64,000 nucleotides of DNA from Moritella sp. F3 (GTDB lineage: Bacteria; Pseudomonadota; Gammaproteobacteria; Enterobacterales; Moritellaceae): assembly GCF_015082335.1 (NCBI RefSeq), contig NZ_BLRL01000016.1, positions 34,133-98,132 of the forward strand, read 5' to 3'. The notes beneath the pieces are model-generated. The model had not been told where the DNA came from, ran no database searches, and saw nothing but the letters and a program-made list of their open reading frames with translations. Below, piece after piece: positions 35,770-44,076 of the stretch. Every line of letters begins with the position of its first letter. Position 1 is the first letter of the stretch. Both the position numbers and the translations under genes were made by a program.

Positions 35770-37209
35770 TTAAAAGTGCCACTGCAGATAAATAGTTTGA
35801 TAATTACTGCCACCTTTAATACGGCCAAACACTGAACTGCTTTCGAAAATGCCCGAGCGATGATGGATGCTATAACCCAACCAGGTTTTCGCTAACGCTT
35901 TATTATTAAAAATATCACCGACATTCACATCCAATGAAAAATCCAGATAGTTAAGTAGCTTAGAGCTGTTTTCATAATCACGCTTACCGTCTTCACCCTC
36001 AAAATCCTTACCTTCGATATAAGTGACTTCAGATACATAAGATAAACCTTCTGCAATACCTACACGCCAGCGAGGACCAAATTCGAAAGTATAAAAAGCC
36101 TTTATCGCAATGATCGCTTCGGCAATGTCATTCTGCACATCGGAATTGTAATGCCACACTAAGCCGGGAGTGAAGTAAAGATCAATCGGCAAGGTAAGTA
36201 AACTATCAGCAATCTGGGTACCATAAAAAACCGAACTCATTTGGTTGTTTTCAGTATCACGCTTGGTGTGGAATTTTAATATGTCGCCAATGTTCGATGG
36301 CGTTGCCCAGCCGTGTGCTAGTCGTAAATATTCATCATTACTGTCTTTTTTAGCTGTTTTTATAAACGGCTTATCTGGATCGGGATAAAAAGCAACACCA
36401 AGGAAAGACTCTAATTGGTAATTCTTTTCTACTGACTCTAAATCATAAACACTATTTTCTAAACGCGTTACGCCAAATTGGCCAATTAAGTGTAGATTAC
36501 TGGTGACATGATAAGCCCCTTTGACACCACCACTAATGGACACGCCAGCACCCGCATCTTCCAGATCAAAACCGTAGTAGTGATCATTAAAATCAGCGCT
36601 CTTCCACTTTAACTCAGCAAAAGGCGTTAATGTCCAACTTGCATTTTGCCAGCTATATTGCGTTCTCGTAAAGCCATAGACCCGCTTGTAATCGTCAGAT
36701 AATACGGCAATATCGTGTTTCCATGGTCCATCAAAATAACGGTACTGTAAGCCAAAATCAAAAGACTGCGCTAACACTTCATTCTGGAATTCTTTCGGTA
36801 TGTCATGGAATCGAAAGCGGCTATACACATTTATTTGATGCTGAGTATCTTTCCATAGATGGATGCCACCTTCTAAGCCGTTAATAAAACCATAGTCATT
36901 TTTAAAGCGTATTAGCGGTAAAATATCATAGACTTCAGTGTCGTCACTTACGTCAGAAACGGCAAAAGGAATATCAGCGCGACGTATGCCTATTGCAATA
37001 CCCCACTCAGAGACAGCTAACGCAGGTTGTTCAACCTTTAATTCATCGCTCTCTACGTCAACATTTTCACTCTGCGTTGTTTCTACGACAGGCACCTGCT
37101 GAACTTGAGGCAAGTTAAGAATACTTGCCACATTCTGAGCAAAGGCAAGACTCGAGGATAAGCTAAAAATACATACTAAATGCATTATATGGTGAAAACT
37201 GCGTGACAT
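35770..37209 (-). CDS. MipA/OmpV-family outer-membrane protein with extra C-terminal barrel domain
   Basis: 479 residues, about twice the usual MipA/OmpV length. After a signal peptide (ending about SLAFA) comes a disordered acidic/Gln segment, then a MipA/OmpV-like region: WGIAIGIRRADIPF, LPLIRFKNDYGFINGLEGG, YGFTRTQYSWQNASW, with barrel strands to about residue 275 (SFLGVAFYPD). A second region of about 200 residues (HGWATPSNIGDILKFH to IYLQWHF, terminal Phe) has its own strand pattern. It could be one large barrel or two fused barrels. It is single, with terminators on its 3' side. Function unknown. Confidence 0.75.
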   Translation of the reverse strand: MSRSFHHIMHLVCIFSLSSSLAFAQNVASILNLPQVQQVPVVETTQSENVDVESDELKVEQPALAVSEWGIAIGIRRADIPFAVSDVSDDTEVYDILPLIRFKNDYGFINGLEGGIHLWKDTQHQINVYSRFRFHDIPKEFQNEVLAQSFDFGLQYRYFDGPWKHDIAVLSDDYKRVYGFTRTQYSWQNASWTLTPFAELKWKSADFNDHYYGFDLEDAGAGVSISGGVKGAYHVTSNLHLIGQFGVTRLENSVYDLESVEKNYQLESFLGVAFYPDPDKPFIKTAKKDSNDEYLRLAHGWATPSNIGDILKFHTKRDTENNQMSSVFYGTQIADSLLTLPIDLYFTPGLVWHYNSDVQNDIAEAIIAIKAFYTFEFGPRWRVGIAEGLSYVSEVTYIEGKDFEGEDGKRDYENSSKLLNYLDFSLDVNVGDIFNNKALAKTWLGYSIHHRSGIFESSSVFGRIKGGSNYQTIYLQWHF

Positions 37210-37548
37210 AAATTCTCTAAATACTTAAAAGTTATAATTAGTGTTTTTTATATTACTTATAACAATAAGAAATCACAATCTAAATAACGACTTGAATCAC
37301 AATGTGGCCAAGTAAATATTGACTAATTACACACATGATGCAGATATTCCTCAATATTCCCCTCCGCAGCCTTTTCGTCGAGCAAAATTTAGATTTAGAA
37401 TATTAATTAACCACAAACCAATTAAGTTAGTAGACGACCGGTCTACTAACGGGTATCGTTATATATAGAAAATAGATTTAGCCGTTTTACATTTAATTAA
37501 AAGTAGATCGGTCACAGCCACCTTACCGGTTTAACATAAGGATTTTCC
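37210..37548. other. 339-bp divergent promoter region with operator
   Basis: Between the MipA/OmpV gene and curA. It holds one strong palindrome and one half-site for a TetR-type repressor (listed separately). Otherwise it is AT-rich and shows no gene. Confidence 0.6.
37427..37449. promoter_or_regulatory. Candidate TetR-family (NemR-like) operator upstream of curA
   Basis: Perfect inverted repeat with arms TTAGTAGAC and GTCTACTAA around GACCG. The core TAGAC-N5-GTCTA resembles known boxes of the NemR type that sense electrophiles. A half-site (AGTAGATCGGTC) lies at 37502-37513, closer to the gene. Assignment to NemR is inferred from the motif and from the electrophile-reducing role of CurA. 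No TetR gene is adjacent. Confidence 0.6.
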
Positions 37549-38577
37549 ATGCCACAATCAAGTTCAGTTAATCGCCGCATCACCCTTGCTTCTCGTCCTA
37601 TTGGCGCGCCTACATCAGTAAACTTCAGCCTTGAAGAAGTAGTCATTCCAACGCCTGCTGTTGGTGAGTTATTATTACGCACAAATTACTTATCACTAGA
37701 CCCTTACATGCGCGGTCGTATGAATGACGGTGCCTCTTATGCTGAACCAGTCGCAATTGATGGCACTATGGTTGGCGCAACAGTATGCCAAGTCATCAGC
37801 TCTTTACACCCTGATTATCAAGCGGATGAATGGGTGCTCGCCTACACTGGTTGGCAAGATTATGGCATTTCAGACGGTGAAGGTTTGATTAAGCTAGGCA
37901 CTGAACCGACTAACCCTTCTTATGCACTTGGTATCTTAGGCATGCCCGGTTTTACTGCATATATGGGCCTGCTGGATATTGGTCAACCAAAGTCAGGGGA
38001 TACACTCGTTGTCGCGGCAGCAACAGGTCCTGTTGGCGCAACCGTAGGGCAAATAGGCAAGATAAAAGGTTGTTACGTCGTAGGTATCGCTGGCGGTGCT
38101 GAAAAATGCCAATATGCAGTAGATGTATTAGGCTTTGATAAATGTATTGACCACAAAGCTGACGATTTTGATGCGCTACTAAAAGCAGCCTGCCCTAACG
38201 GTATCGATGTTTATTTTGAAAACGTCGGCGGTAAAGTATTTGATAGTGTGCTTCCACAGCTGAACACCGGCGCACGCGTTCCTGTTTGTGGTTTAGTATC
38301 GCAATATAACGCCACTGAATTACCATCAGGCCCAGACCGTTTATCACTGCTCATGGGCACCTTATTGGTGAAGCGTATTAAGATGCAAGGTTTCATCATT
38401 TTTGATGATTATGCACCGCGCTACAATGAGTTTTTCGTTGATATGATGGATTGGCTACAAGCAGGTAAAATCAAGTATCGCGAACATATGATCGATGGTT
38501 TAGAAAATGCACCCGCAGCATTCACCGGTATGTTGCAAGGTGAAAACTTCGGAAAGCTTGTCATTAAAGTAGCCTAA
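37549..38577 (+). CDS. curA: NADPH-dependent curcumin/enone reductase-like oxidoreductase (CurA)
   Basis: 342 residues, MDR superfamily without zinc. Long stretches match E. coli CurA (YncB): LASRPIGAPTSVNF, YLSLDPYMRGRM, LGMPGFTAYMGLLDIGQP, AATGPVGATVGQIGK and FENVGGKVFD. The Rossmann loop for NADPH is AATGPVGA at about residue 160. It reduces alpha,beta-unsaturated carbonyl compounds. AAGGA lies 7 bases before the ATG. A TetR-type operator lies upstream and a glutathione S-transferase gene follows 37 bp downstream, forming a detoxification operon. Confidence 0.95.
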   Translation: MPQSSSVNRRITLASRPIGAPTSVNFSLEEVVIPTPAVGELLLRTNYLSLDPYMRGRMNDGASYAEPVAIDGTMVGATVCQVISSLHPDYQADEWVLAYTGWQDYGISDGEGLIKLGTEPTNPSYALGILGMPGFTAYMGLLDIGQPKSGDTLVVAAATGPVGATVGQIGKIKGCYVVGIAGGAEKCQYAVDVLGFDKCIDHKADDFDALLKAACPNGIDVYFENVGGKVFDSVLPQLNTGARVPVCGLVSQYNATELPSGPDRLSLLMGTLLVKRIKMQGFIIFDDYAPRYNEFFVDMMDWLQAGKIKYREHMIDGLENAPAAFTGMLQGENFGKLVIKVA

Positions 38578-38592
38578 TTAAGCAGTTATATA

Positions 38593-38610
38593 GGAAACGG
38601 AAACGGAAAC
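38593..38610 (+). repeat. Three tandem GGAAAC hexamers before the GST start
   Basis: GGAAAC is repeated three times directly upstream of the ATG at 38615 and serves as the ribosome-binding region. Changes in copy number would alter spacing and so translation. Confidence 0.75.
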
Positions 38611-38614
38611 GAAT

Positions 38615-39238
38615 ATGATCACATTACACCATTTAAATAAGTCTCGTTCTAAACGTATTATCTGGTTATTAGAAGAGCTAGGCGTTAATTATAATGTCAT
38701 TGCTTACCAACGCGATAACCAAACATTCTTAGCACCTGCATCATTAAAAGCGATCCACCCACTGGGCAAATCACCTGTTATTGAAGATGATGGTTTAGTG
38801 ATTGCAGAATCAGGCGCCATTACAGAATACCTGATAAACAAATATGCCGCAGATACCCTTGCACCAAAACCTGGAACTCAAGAATACATAGCCTATTCAC
38901 AGTGGTTACATTTCGCTGAAAGCTCTGCAATTTTACCACTGTTATTAAAAATGTTTGTCGACAAAGACGGTTGTAAAACCAATTTTATGGCTGGGTATGC
39001 TGATGTCGAAATTGCGAAAGTCATCGGTTATTTCAATGAATCATTAGCAGATAAAACGTATCTTGTTGGCGAGCAGTTAAGCGGTGCTGATATTATGATG
39101 TCGTTTATTGTTGAGATCTTAGCAAACAATAATGAACTCAATAACTTTCCTAACCTTGCTCGTTACAATGAACAATTACATTCTCACCCTAGTTTCTTAA
39201 CAGCTGGTGACATTGAAGCGAAATACGATAACAGTTAG
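38615..39238 (+). CDS. Glutathione S-transferase
   Basis: 207 residues. The N-terminal thioredoxin-like domain (HLNKSRSKRIIWLLEELG) includes SRSKR, where the catalytic Ser of beta-like or related GSTs would sit. HPLGKSPVIEDDGLVIAESGAI binds glutathione. The C-terminal all-alpha domain follows. It conjugates glutathione to electrophiles. It is downstream of curA on the same strand and likely co-transcribed from the same repressor-controlled promoter. Confidence 0.93.
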   Translation: MITLHHLNKSRSKRIIWLLEELGVNYNVIAYQRDNQTFLAPASLKAIHPLGKSPVIEDDGLVIAESGAITEYLINKYAADTLAPKPGTQEYIAYSQWLHFAESSAILPLLLKMFVDKDGCKTNFMAGYADVEIAKVIGYFNESLADKTYLVGEQLSGADIMMSFIVEILANNNELNNFPNLARYNEQLHSHPSFLTAGDIEAKYDNS

Positions 39239-39376
39239 TGAAAACTGTAGCTTCATCAAAATGGTTAAAATTTATTATGTTTTAGCCATTTTCAACAACT
39301 GAATAAATAACTAAAATAAAAGCATAAAAAACCATTTATTAGCGTTTTATCATTGACCCTATCTTTAAAGTTAAAT

Positions 39377-40957
39377 ATGATATTTCGTTTACTCATGGAT
39401 ATGTTAGTCATGGATTACTTATTACCACTATCCCCTTCTTTACTCGCGCTCTTCTTGGCTTTTACCACTCGAAGGGTTATCTTATCGCTATTTTGTGCTG
39501 TTCTGCTTGGCAGTTTCATCCTACATGATTATGCACCAATAGAATCGGTAATAGCCGTCTATAAAGATGGTATTTTCAATCAATTAAAAGGCAGTAATGC
39601 TCAGATCGTTATTGTTATCACGATTATATCTGGCTTCATTTATTTACTTGAATCATCTAAAGCAATGACGGCATTCTCACAATCGATCACACGTTATGTC
39701 AGCACCCCAGCCAAATTAAAAACAGGAACTTGGTTATCTGGTATTGCTATCTTTTTTACCGATTCAGGTAACTCACTTATTCTAGGTCCTATCTATCGTC
39801 CCTTATACGACAAAATGAAGATATGCCGTGAAAAACTAGCACTTATTATTGACTCAACGTCTTCACCTGTATGCGTATTAATACCAGTGATAAGTTGGGG
39901 TGTTTACTCCATGGGACTCATGGAAAAAGCATATACAAATGTCGGTTTAGAGAAAGATGGATTAGCGTTGTTTAAAGAAGTTTGGCTATTTCAACTTTAC
40001 CCACTACTCACACTTATCGGCTTATTTTTTATTATCGTATTTGGCGTTAACCTCGGTAAGATGAAACAGGCTCAACAAGATTGCGAACAAGGTAAAAGTG
40101 AATATCTTGCAGAATCAGATATCGCTAAAAACGATACTCTAAATCCATTAATAAACATGAATGCAGTGCAGCAATACGGCGCTAAAACGGTTGCGTTAGC
40201 ACTGTCTTCGCTAGCGTTATGCATGGCTGGCTTGTTTTTTTACTTTACGCGTGGTGCATCTGGTTCAGCCGAAGCTAAATTAGTCGGTTCAGAAATCAGA
40301 ACAGCATTAGCCGTTTCTTATTCTGTCGCATCTGTCATCACTATCTTGGCATTAAGTCACTTCGGTATACGAAAAATGAGTGCATCGGCTGATTCGTTCT
40401 TCCAAGGAATGGGGAAAATTGTCAGTATTCTTTGTATTTTACTACTCGCTTGGACTCTGAGCGATATCCTCAAGGAACTCGACACTGGTGCTGTTATTGC
40501 AACTATGCTGCAACAACTTAACTTTCCAATTTGGCTACTTGCTAGCACCATTTTTATTATTGGTGCATTTTTATCCATTGCGACTGGCTCTTCATGGGGC
40601 ACATTTGCGTTACTGATCCCAATTGTGGCACCAATAGCTTATAGTCTTGATGCGAGCATTATATTATGTTTTGCCGCTGCACTCAGTGGAGGATTATTTG
40701 GTGACCACTGTTCACCAATCTCAGATACAACGGTACTCTCTTCGATGTCATCCGGTGTAAACCACATCAATCATGTCGAAACCCAAATGCCTTATGCCAT
40801 GACGACAGCGTTCTTCACCTTCATAGGTTTTATTCTAGCCTCGATAAGTGGTTCTAATTTAACGGTATTAATAATGGCTAGCGCAATGGGTTGTTTCTAC
40901 TTTCTCTATTCTAAATCTCAACAAGGCAAATTAACGCATGAAAACAATTTATCTTAG
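39377..40957 (+). CDS. NhaC-family Na+/H+ antiporter
   Basis: 526 residues from the ATG at 39377. The start is uncertain: in-frame ATGs also lie at 39395, 39401 and 39410, and a TTG at 39353. The last ATG best matches family N-termini. About 11-12 helices carry the NhaC-type motifs FFTDSGNSLILGP, GSSWGTFALLIP and GGLFGDHCSPISDTTVLSS. It should exchange Na+ for H+ or a related ion/metabolite pair (some relatives are malate/lactate antiporters). Its last 20 bases overlap the following saccharopine dehydrogenase start. Confidence 0.88.
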   Translation: MIFRLLMDMLVMDYLLPLSPSLLALFLAFTTRRVILSLFCAVLLGSFILHDYAPIESVIAVYKDGIFNQLKGSNAQIVIVITIISGFIYLLESSKAMTAFSQSITRYVSTPAKLKTGTWLSGIAIFFTDSGNSLILGPIYRPLYDKMKICREKLALIIDSTSSPVCVLIPVISWGVYSMGLMEKAYTNVGLEKDGLALFKEVWLFQLYPLLTLIGLFFIIVFGVNLGKMKQAQQDCEQGKSEYLAESDIAKNDTLNPLINMNAVQQYGAKTVALALSSLALCMAGLFFYFTRGASGSAEAKLVGSEIRTALAVSYSVASVITILALSHFGIRKMSASADSFFQGMGKIVSILCILLLAWTLSDILKELDTGAVIATMLQQLNFPIWLLASTIFIIGAFLSIATGSSWGTFALLIPIVAPIAYSLDASIILCFAAALSGGLFGDHCSPISDTTVLSSMSSGVNHINHVETQMPYAMTTAFFTFIGFILASISGSNLTVLIMASAMGCFYFLYSKSQQGKLTHENNLS

Positions 40958-42008
40958 AAGTGAAACTAAAAAAGGCGAATGCCGTTCACCACTAACGCCA
41001 CAAGGCGCTAAAGTATTAACAGATGCCGGTATTACGGTACTAGTAGAAACCTCTACTACACGTACTTTTAGTGACCAGGACTACCGTGACCTAGGTATTG
41101 AGATCACCGCTGTACCTTGGCAAGAAATGCCGACTGATACGTTAATATTAGGCCTAAAAGAATTACCTATGAGTGATGCACCGATTGCACATGATCATAT
41201 TTATTTCGCTCATGCATTTAAAGGTCAAGATGAAGCAGCGCAAATACTCGCGCGCTTCAACAATGGTGGCGGGCGCATTTTTGATATTGAATTTTTAACA
41301 GATTCTGACAGCCGTCGCGTTGCTGCATTTGGCTATTGGGCTGGATTTGTAGGTGCGGGATTAGGACTACTGGGTTTAGGTCACTATCAACAGCAACAAG
41401 CAGCGTTCCCAGCGATCACCCCGTTTGCGAATAAAGAAAGCTTTATTACAGCCATTCAAGCACAGCTTGGTAATAACATGAGTGAATTAAGTGTCATGGT
41501 CATGGGTGCCCTCGGCCGCTGTGGTAGTGGGGCGACAGATTTGCTGAAAGCTGTTGGTATTGAGCAATTAACACTTTGGGATAAGCAAGAATATGATGCA
41601 TCGCCTAAACCAATTACCGCTATTTTATCCCAAGATGTATTTATTAATAGTGTGTATTTAAAAGGCGATATCCCACCAATGATAGACCAATCATTGTTAG
41701 CTGGTAACACTAAACTTCGTATTATCAGTGATGTTAGTTGCGATCCAAACAGTGCTAATAACCCACTACCTGTCTATGATGCGATCACTAACATGAAGCA
41801 GCCGTTTGTGCAGGCAAAATACAGCGAGCACCATCCAGTTTACGTGCAAGCTATTGATCATTTACCAACTTTATTACCAAAAGAATCAAGTGAAGAATTT
41901 GCTGGTGCATTGTTACCACACCTCCTGCAATTAGGCAGCGAAGAAGTGTACTCCGATGTATGGCAAAAAGCGGTTGATATCTTTAATCGTATTAGACATG
42001 ACTATTAA
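40938..42008 (+). CDS. Saccharopine dehydrogenase (NAD+, lysine-forming type)
   Basis: 356 residues. The N-terminus YLRSETKKGECRSPLTPQGA and the AHAFKGQ, FDIEFLTD, AAFGYWAGFVGAG, MGALGRCGSG, ISDVSCDPNSANNPLPVYD sequences match the fungal LYS1-type lysine-forming saccharopine dehydrogenase (AlaDH/PNT-like fold). It interconverts saccharopine with lysine and 2-oxoglutarate using NAD(H). It starts inside the last 20 bp of the antiporter gene, so translation is coupled. No lysine-ketoglutarate reductase is visible in the window, so the pathway direction is uncertain. Confidence 0.9.
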   Translation: MKTIYLRSETKKGECRSPLTPQGAKVLTDAGITVLVETSTTRTFSDQDYRDLGIEITAVPWQEMPTDTLILGLKELPMSDAPIAHDHIYFAHAFKGQDEAAQILARFNNGGGRIFDIEFLTDSDSRRVAAFGYWAGFVGAGLGLLGLGHYQQQQAAFPAITPFANKESFITAIQAQLGNNMSELSVMVMGALGRCGSGATDLLKAVGIEQLTLWDKQEYDASPKPITAILSQDVFINSVYLKGDIPPMIDQSLLAGNTKLRIISDVSCDPNSANNPLPVYDAITNMKQPFVQAKYSEHHPVYVQAIDHLPTLLPKESSEEFAGALLPHLLQLGSEEVYSDVWQKAVDIFNRIRHDY

Positions 42009-42076
42009 TATCCCCCACTAAGTCCTCATAAAAATCTGACCCCGTGATTCTATCGGGGTCATCATCAACGTTCCCT

Positions 42077-42099
42077 GTATTGTTATATTATAACAATAC
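42077..42099. promoter_or_regulatory. Zur box 1 (zinc operon)
   Basis: Perfect palindrome with 11-bp arms GTATTGTTATA and TATAACAATAC around one T. It matches the Zur core GTTATANTATAAC with A/T in place. It lies 203-225 bp before the zinc ATPase gene. Confidence 0.72.
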
Positions 42100-42115
42100 T
42101 CTTGCATGCGGCTAT

Positions 42116-42130
42116 TGTTATGTTATAACA
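42116..42130. promoter_or_regulatory. Zur box 2 (zinc operon)
   Basis: TGTTATG-T-TATAACA, one mismatch from the Zur consensus TGTTATANTATAACA. It lies 17 bp after box 1. Two boxes in tandem suggest graded control by zinc. Confidence 0.65.
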
Positions 42131-42172
42131 TCCCCGAACTGAAATGCATAATCAACAATAAAGAATAATAAA

Positions 42173-42295
42173 ATGTCGTACTCTAAATCAGCCGCAATTA
42201 AGTCCTTATTATTAACCAGCATATTTATACGCCTTGGCCTCTCACTTGCCATTATTACCATACTTTGGATCACACTGCCTTACCTTGCTGGATAA
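42173..42295 (+). CDS. 40-residue small membrane protein at the head of the zinc operon
   Basis: MSYSKSAAIKSLLLTSIFIRL then a hydrophobic run (GLSLAIITILWITLPYLAG): basic/polar N-terminus, one transmembrane helix, no cysteine. It lies between the two Zur boxes and the zinc ATPase gene, only 6 bp from the next ATG, so it is probably translated from the same Zur-controlled mRNA. The AAGAA before the ATG is a weak ribosome site. No family is recognised. Too short for routine gene finders. Confidence 0.6.
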   Translation: MSYSKSAAIKSLLLTSIFIRLGLSLAIITILWITLPYLAG

Positions 42296-42301
42296 CTAAT
42301 T

Positions 42302-43108
42302 ATGATTAAGATTAATAACTTAAATGTGTGTTATCAACATAACATCGCGCTTAGTAATATATCAACAACCTTAGATTATGGTGATCTCGTCGCTATTGTC
42401 GGTCCCAATGGCGCCGGTAAATCAACATTATTAAAAAGCATCATGCAACAAATTACCATCAAATCAGGTTCTATCGATCTGGGTGATTTAAGTTTAAATA
42501 ATATTGCTTACTTACCGCAAAGCAGCCAAATAGATCATTCATTTCCAATCACAGTCACTGAATTTGTATCCGCTGGCGCTTGGCAGCGTACCAGTTTTTG
42601 GCGTGTCTTTAGCCGACATGAACAGCGCTTATTAAAGCAAGCATTAGCAAAAGTAGATCTTGAGGGCATGGCTGAGCGCCAAATTAGCCAACTATCTGGC
42701 GGACAATTTCAGCGTATGCTATTTGCACGAATGCTCTTACAAAACGCTGATATTCTGTTACTTGACGAACCGTTTGGTGGCATTGATGCCCAGACCACGG
42801 AATTATTAATGCGTGTGATCCAAGAGTGCCAGCAACAAGGTAAAACCATTATTGCTGTGATCCACGATCTGGCCTTAGTACAACGCTACTTTCCCACCAC
42901 ACTACTTGTTGCAACCAACCTCATTGCAGCCGGTAAAACAGCAGACGTATTGACTCAGCAGTATTTACTGCAAGCAGGCTATCAGCATTTTTCGCACTGC
43001 GCAGTGCATAACAGCTTTAATAACCCAGCTCTAAATACAGCAAATAATAACGCGGCTGACAATACTGTAACCCCAGCTGCAATTAACATCGAGAACCTTG
43101 CATCATGA
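42302..43108 (+). CDS. znuC: Zinc ABC transporter ATP-binding protein (ZnuC-like)
   Basis: 268 residues. Walker A GPNGAGKST, signature LSGGQFQR, Walker B ILLLDEP and the H-loop IHDLAL are all present. It powers uptake of zinc from the periplasm. The C-terminal 40 residues are Asn/Ala-rich and loosely conserved. The ATG lies 6 bp after the small membrane protein, and the last bases overlap the permease start (ATGA). The preceding Zur boxes support zinc over manganese. Confidence 0.88.
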   Translation: MIKINNLNVCYQHNIALSNISTTLDYGDLVAIVGPNGAGKSTLLKSIMQQITIKSGSIDLGDLSLNNIAYLPQSSQIDHSFPITVTEFVSAGAWQRTSFWRVFSRHEQRLLKQALAKVDLEGMAERQISQLSGGQFQRMLFARMLLQNADILLLDEPFGGIDAQTTELLMRVIQECQQQGKTIIAVIHDLALVQRYFPTTLLVATNLIAAGKTADVLTQQYLLQAGYQHFSHCAVHNSFNNPALNTANNNAADNTVTPAAINIENLAS

Positions 43109-43965
43109 GCGCCCAATTATACGAATTATTTATCGCCCCTTTTGCTGATTTTGTCTTTATGCAACGTGCCTTATGGGGAATTATCGTGCTAAGCATTAGT
43201 GCCACACCAGTCGGTGTATTTTTAACACTTAGACGGATGAGTTTAACGGGTGATGCCATGGCGCACGCTATCTTACCCGGCGCGGCTATTGGTTTTCTTA
43301 TCTCAGGTTTATCTGTCACAGCGATGACCATTGGCGGCATTGTCGCTGGCTGTATCGTCGCGGTATTAGCTGGTATCGTGGCGCGGCACTCAAAAGCGGA
43401 AGAAGATTCAAGTTTAGCGGCATTTTACTTACTCTCTTTAGCTGTTGGCGTGCTCATCATTTCTGCCAATGGCAGTAATGTCGATTTATTACACGTGCTA
43501 TTTGGCTCGACACTCGCACTTAATAACGATGCATTAACACTCATTACCATTATTGCAACCATTTCGACGTTAGCACTCGCCCTACTCTATCGACCGTTAG
43601 TTTTAGAATGTGTTGATCCGCACTTCTTTAAAACGGTCAGTAAACTGAGTTCAATTGCCCACTATGGTTTTTTACTGCTCGTCGTACTCAATCTGGTCGC
43701 GGGTTTTCAAGCGTTAGGTACTTTGATGGCTGTCGGCTTAATGATCCTACCCGCAGCGATAGCCCGATTTTGGTCAAACCATTTAGGCGGCATGCTGATA
43801 GTCGCTTTTATCAGTGCTGTATTAAGTGGCTACTTCGGCCTGTTTCTTTCTTATCACGCTAGCTTAGCAACGAGCCCTGCCATTGTGTTAGTGCTTGGCC
43901 TGTTTTATATCACGTCATTAATATTTGGCCGACAAGGCGGATTACTGTTTAAAAATAACAACTAG
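43105..43965 (+). CDS. znuB: Zinc ABC transporter permease (ABC-3 family, ZnuB-like)
   Basis: 286 residues with about eight hydrophobic helices. The conserved ABC-3 motif region ALWGIIVLSISATPVGVFLTLRR-SLTGDAMAHAILPGAAIG is the ATPase-coupling part, and GTLMAVGLMILPAAIARFW is typical of the family. It forms the zinc channel. Four bases overlap the ATPase gene, so translation is coupled. The zinc-binding protein follows 111 bp later. Confidence 0.9.
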   Translation: MSAQLYELFIAPFADFVFMQRALWGIIVLSISATPVGVFLTLRRMSLTGDAMAHAILPGAAIGFLISGLSVTAMTIGGIVAGCIVAVLAGIVARHSKAEEDSSLAAFYLLSLAVGVLIISANGSNVDLLHVLFGSTLALNNDALTLITIIATISTLALALLYRPLVLECVDPHFFKTVSKLSSIAHYGFLLLVVLNLVAGFQALGTLMAVGLMILPAAIARFWSNHLGGMLIVAFISAVLSGYFGLFLSYHASLATSPAIVLVLGLFYITSLIFGRQGGLLFKNNN

Positions 43966-44076
43966 CTATTAACGACTCGAACCTGTTTATTGGGCTTACT
44001 TAATAAGTAAGCTCATTGAACTTACTTATTAAATAATTAAATTTAAAATAAATTAAAATTTATAAAGGACAATCAA

